Below are positions 61,313 to 64,000 of a DNA stretch of 64,000 nt, in pieces. Source of the stretch: Actinorhabdospora filicis (GTDB lineage Bacteria; Actinomycetota; Actinomycetes; Mycobacteriales; Micromonosporaceae); NCBI RefSeq assembly GCF_030269765.1, contig NZ_BSTX01000003.1:186001-250000 (forward strand), in the 5' to 3' direction. The position numbers and the translations under genes were made by a program. Each line of letters starts with the position of its first letter. Within the stretch, counting starts at the first letter, position 1. Below the pieces are notes generated by a model. The model saw only the letters and a program-made list of their open reading frames with translations. It had not been told where the DNA came from and did no database searches.

Positions 61313-62296
61313 ATGGAGTACCGCAGCATCGGGGCCGACCCGAAGACCGCCCGCACCGTCAGCTCCATCGCCCTCGGGGCGATGCTGCTCGGCACCTTCA
61401 CCGACGAGCGGACGTCCTTCGACGTCCTCGACCGCTTCGCCGAGGCCGGCGGCACCTTCATCGACACGTCCAACAACTACGCCTACTGGTTCGACGGCGG
61501 AACCGGCGGCCAGAGCGAGGAACTGATCGGCAAGTGGCGCCGCAGCCGCGGTGTCGGCGACGAGATCACCATCGCCACCAAACTCGGCGCCCGCCCCCTC
61601 ACCCCCGGCACCGGCTACGCCGACAACCCCGAGGGCCTCTCCGCCAAGGCCATCCGCGCCGCCGTCGAGGGCAGCCTGGAGCGCCTCGGCGTGGACAAGA
61701 TCGACGTCCTCTACGCCCACATCGAGGACCCGCACACCCCCGTCGAAGAGACCATGGACGCCCTCACCGGCCTCGTCGCCGAGGGCACCGTCGGCCTCAT
61801 CGGCGCCAGCAACTGGGCGGTGTGGCGCCTGGAACGCGCCCGCGCGCACGCCGAGGTTTCGGGCGCTACGGGCTGGAGCGTCCTGCAGTACCAGCACAGC
61901 TACCTGCGTCCCCGCATGGACATCCCGCAGCCCCTCTTCCGCGACGGCAGCTTCGGGACCGTGACCGCCGACCTCGCCTCCTACCTCCGCGAGCAGGGCA
62001 CCACCCTCGTGGCGTACTCACCCCTCATGGGCGGCGTCTACACCAACCCCGCCAAGAAGATCCCCGACGACTACGACCACCCCGGCACCCCCGCCCGCCT
62101 GGCCGCCCTGCGCGAGGTCGCCGCCGAGACCGGCGCGACGCTCAACCAGGTCGTCCTGGCCTGGCAGCTCGGGCACGACCTGCCGATCCTCCCGCTGGTC
62201 GGCGCGTCGTCGGTCGCGCAGATCGAGGAGACCCTGGGCGCGGTGGACCTGAAGCTGACCGCGGAGCAGCGGGCGAAGCTGGACGCGGCCCACTAG
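61313..62296 (+). CDS. Aldo/keto reductase
   Basis: 327 aa, NADPH-dependent TIM-barrel enzyme. Catalytic D51 and Y56 in FIDTSNNYAYWF, K at about 84 in TIATKLGARP, H at about 117 in LYAHIED, and NADPH phosphate contacts in PLVGASSVAQIEETL. MerR-type promoter immediately upstream suggests induction by aldehydes, electrophiles or a drug. Substrate unknown. Confidence 0.92.
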   Translation: MEYRSIGADPKTARTVSSIALGAMLLGTFTDERTSFDVLDRFAEAGGTFIDTSNNYAYWFDGGTGGQSEELIGKWRRSRGVGDEITIATKLGARPLTPGTGYADNPEGLSAKAIRAAVEGSLERLGVDKIDVLYAHIEDPHTPVEETMDALTGLVAEGTVGLIGASNWAVWRLERARAHAEVSGATGWSVLQYQHSYLRPRMDIPQPLFRDGSFGTVTADLASYLREQGTTLVAYSPLMGGVYTNPAKKIPDDYDHPGTPARLAALREVAAETGATLNQVVLAWQLGHDLPILPLVGASSVAQIEETLGAVDLKLTAEQRAKLDAAH

Positions 62297-62310
62297 CGCG
62301 CCGAACGATG

Positions 62311-62342
62311 CCGCGGGTCCGGTGGTGACACCGGGCCCGCGG
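62311..62342 (+). terminator. Terminator of the aldo/keto reductase
   Basis: CCGCGGGTCCGGTG pairs with CACCGGGCCCGCGG (one G-U) over 14 bp with loop GTGA, 14 bases after the stop. Confidence 0.75.
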
Positions 62343-62498
62343 TGTTCGATGTGGACGGTCGGGCCATGTCGCGCGGGCGGACGCGGTCGTAGTCTGCCCT
62401 TGCCCGAACGGCCACCTTGCCCGTGGAGCGCCCAGATGCCCAGGTCACGCCCTCACGCCCGTGTGCCCGCCGATCACCCCTCGGGTGGGTGAGCGCAG

Positions 62499-62885
62499 AT
62501 GCCCTTCCTTCGATTCCTCGCCCGCTGGAGCCTCGCCTACGCCGTGCTCATGGCCGCGGCCCTCGTCATCGCCCACGGGTGGAGCGTGCTGAACTCGCTG
62601 GGCACCGCCGAGGGCCTGGTCTGGATGGGCGTGCCCGTGGTCCTGATGCTCCTGGTGCTGGCGGTCCTGGCCCTCGTGCGCGCCGCGGGGGCCGGGAAGG
62701 GCGGCGCGATGGTGGTCCAGTTCCTGCCGTATCCCCTCGTGGCGATCCCGGTGCTGCTGTGGCTGTTCTTCTGGTGGGGGACCCTGGGCGTGTGGTCGGC
62801 GGTGGTGCACGGCCTCTTCGCCGCCGCGATCCACCTGGCCGAGTTCCGTCCGGGTGTGCTCGCCGAGGCGAAGGCGCGCCGGTAA
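62499..62885 (+). CDS. Small membrane protein, unknown function
   Basis: 128 aa with three or four hydrophobic segments (11-30, 38-61, 75-92, 94-112). Ribosome binding site weak (GGTGGGTGAG). Not recognised. Codon bias supports coding. Confidence 0.65.
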   Translation: MPFLRFLARWSLAYAVLMAAALVIAHGWSVLNSLGTAEGLVWMGVPVVLMLLVLAVLALVRAAGAGKGGAMVVQFLPYPLVAIPVLLWLFFWWGTLGVWSAVVHGLFAAAIHLAEFRPGVLAEAKARR

Positions 62886-62975
62886 CGAACGTGCCATGCC
62901 CGGCAGATGGTGCTGCGGCAACGCGGTGATCATGGCGGTGCCGCACCGTAGCCGGTCGGGTGGTTCGATCGGCCC

Positions 62976-63614
62976 ATGCGACTTCCCGAGTTGATCGTCC
63001 GTCTCGCCGAGCCCGGTGTGCTGCGAGTGAACGGCCGCGCCCTGACCATGCTCGATCTGGTCCTCGGCGATGATGTCGGCCACCGCTTCATCTCCGGCTG
63101 GCGTCCCGGCCGCGACCTGCTCACCTGCGAGGACGGCGCGGGCAACGAGTACGGGGTCGTCTTCGCCGAAGAAGGGACCTTCGCCTACGTCTTCGAGCAC
63201 GAAACCTCGGGGCTCAGTCCACAAAGGCACGGCATACTCACCTGGCCCGGCGCACTCGACGGCTTGCCGGACTTCCTCGATGCCGACGTCGCAGAACTTG
63301 TCACCGCCGCGACCTTGTGCGTCTGGTGGACACCCGGCGAGGGCTGGCGCCATGGACCGGCGGAGTTCCCCGAGTGGGAGGACATCGGTGCCGGCTGGCT
63401 CATCGAGCTGAACCTCAACCCGGCCTCCCTCGACGAGTACGCCGAAGAACTGGCGGAGATGCACGACCTCGATTTCACCCCGAACGACGTGGCCTGGGTC
63501 TTCGCCCGCGAGGAGCTCACCGCCGAGCGCGTGGCCGCTTTGCGGCCGGAGGCCGACTGGGCGGAGCTGGCCCGAGTGGCGCGCCGGATCGGGTACCCGG
63601 TCACCGGGCCCTAG
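62976..63614 (+). CDS. Soluble protein of unknown function
   Basis: 212 aa, acidic, starting MRLPELIVRLAEPGVLRVNG. Aromatic-rich segments (GILTWPGALDGLPDFLDADV, VWWTPGEGW, DVAWVFAREEL) recall SUKH-like or SMI1-type immunity folds in style, but no family motif is firm. No toxin gene adjacent. Confidence 0.6.
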   Translation: MRLPELIVRLAEPGVLRVNGRALTMLDLVLGDDVGHRFISGWRPGRDLLTCEDGAGNEYGVVFAEEGTFAYVFEHETSGLSPQRHGILTWPGALDGLPDFLDADVAELVTAATLCVWWTPGEGWRHGPAEFPEWEDIGAGWLIELNLNPASLDEYAEELAEMHDLDFTPNDVAWVFAREELTAERVAALRPEADWAELARVARRIGYPVTGP

Positions 63615-63708
63615 CAGGCTGCGCGAAGGCGCACACACCCCGCCGCGATCCCGTCACCCTCCATCCGGGATCGTTCTCACCAGCGCGAACTCCCACCCCC
63701 GCCAACCC

Positions 63709-63738
63709 TTGTCGTATACACACATCTATACGTAGACT
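63709..63738 (+). promoter_or_regulatory. Promoter and operator of the EXLDI gene
   Basis: -35 TTGTCG (63709-63714), 18-base spacer and -10 TAGACT (63733-63738), with a dyad CGTATA-N8-TATACG (63713-63732) between them. The dyad overlies the promoter, as expected for repression. Confidence 0.65.
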
Positions 63739-63755
63739 GATCCCCGGAGGTTGTC

Positions 63756-64000
63756 ATGCCGAACAAGACGATCTACGTCTCCGACGAAGACCTCCCGCTG
63801 TTCAAGCGGGCCCAGGAGCTGGCGGGCGGGAGCCTGTCCGCGGCGATCGGGACCGCGCTGCGCCGCTTCGTCGATGTCGAGGAGGGCCGCGAGCAGGGCT
63901 TTGGGGAAGTCATCGTTCGGGTCGGTGTGGGCGTGGGCCGCAAGCAGCGGTTCGTGGGCGTCCTGCTGGCCGAGTGGGGACGTTCCATGGGCGACCTGGT
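63756..64000 (+). CDS. EXLDI-family protein (3' end outside window)
   Basis: First 81 codons: MPNKTIYVSDEDLPLFKRAQ, then ELAGGSLSAAIGTALRRFV, a ribbon-helix-helix-like N-terminus typical of EXLDI proteins, small actinobacterial proteins usually encoded beside a TetR regulator. GGAGG lies five bases before ATG. The diagnostic E-x-L-D-I segment lies beyond the window. Function of the family is not established. Confidence 0.75.
   Translation, partial: MPNKTIYVSDEDLPLFKRAQELAGGSLSAAIGTALRRFVDVEEGREQGFGEVIVRVGVGVGRKQRFVGVLLAEWGRSMGDL

Noticed and set aside
1..64000. tRNA, rRNA, transposase, integrase or phage structural genes
   Set aside because: None was recognised on either strand, so transfer of the accessory genes cannot be tied to a mobile element from this window alone.

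Overview
The window is very GC-rich DNA (about 72% by eye) with strong third-position GC bias, GTG starts, leaderless-looking promoters, WXG100/YbaB secretion-substrate modules, an Lsr2-type DNA-binding domain and many BTAD/LuxR/NB-ARC regulators. This is a filamentous-type actinomycete chromosome; Streptosporangiales or a related order is my guess from gene content, not a proof. No rRNA, tRNA, phage or transposase genes were seen. Most genes are supported by recognisable family motifs.

Layout. 1-7.7 kb: the kdp potassium-uptake operon on the minus strand (27-aa micro-ORF, kdpF, kdpA, kdpB, kdpC, kdpD running off the left edge), divergent from an ArsR-like regulator and an MFS transporter. 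8.9-15 kb: nucleotidyltransferase, a MerR regulator with a MerR-type promoter driving a C39/BtrH-like cysteine protease homologue, a translationally coupled copper chaperone (PCuAC) and Tat-exported DyP peroxidase pair, a PLP decarboxylase and an SDR remnant. 15-20 kb: a BTAD/NB-ARC regulator and a membrane P-loop/TPR protein with 96-bp DNA repeats. 20-28 kb: secreted enzymes, namely a fused M4 endopeptidase/M28 aminopeptidase, a subtilase that appears to start at ATC and is cotranscribed with its HTH regulator, and a transglycosylase-like protein. 28-32.5 kb: a flotillin-like SPFH protein, hairpin repeats, a two-repeat CRISPR relic, and MarR divergent from an epoxide hydrolase with three operators. 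32.5-39.9 kb: an Lsr2 C-terminal-domain protein, a miniature Tc-toxin (TcB/TcC, YD-repeat) protein, a LAL regulator, two membrane proteins and a small orphan protein.

39.9-43.7 kb: a three-repeat CRISPR relic fills the gap before a compact type VII-style polymorphic toxin module (YbaB-like, WXG-like, membrane carrier, HNH nuclease, two SUKH immunity proteins). 43.7-53.9 kb: a second BTAD regulator, a GH30 galactanase-like enzyme, an FMN hydroxyacid oxidase, a NarL-type two-component pair with a membrane protein, a decayed pseudogene, an SGNH hydrolase and an alpha/beta hydrolase divergent from TetR. 54-64 kb: a CHAP amidase, an orphan Imm1 immunity protein, an HTH/NB-ARC regulator, a second YbaB-WXG-effector module, an aldo/keto reductase behind a MerR-type promoter, small unknown proteins and a truncated EXLDI gene.

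The likeliest new biology is in the two secretion-substrate modules without secretion machinery, the miniature Tc protein, the double protease, the AUC-initiated subtilase, the paired CRISPR relics, and a short motif (CCACANNGGA) that recurs through unrelated genes using rare codons. All counts and alignments were done by eye.
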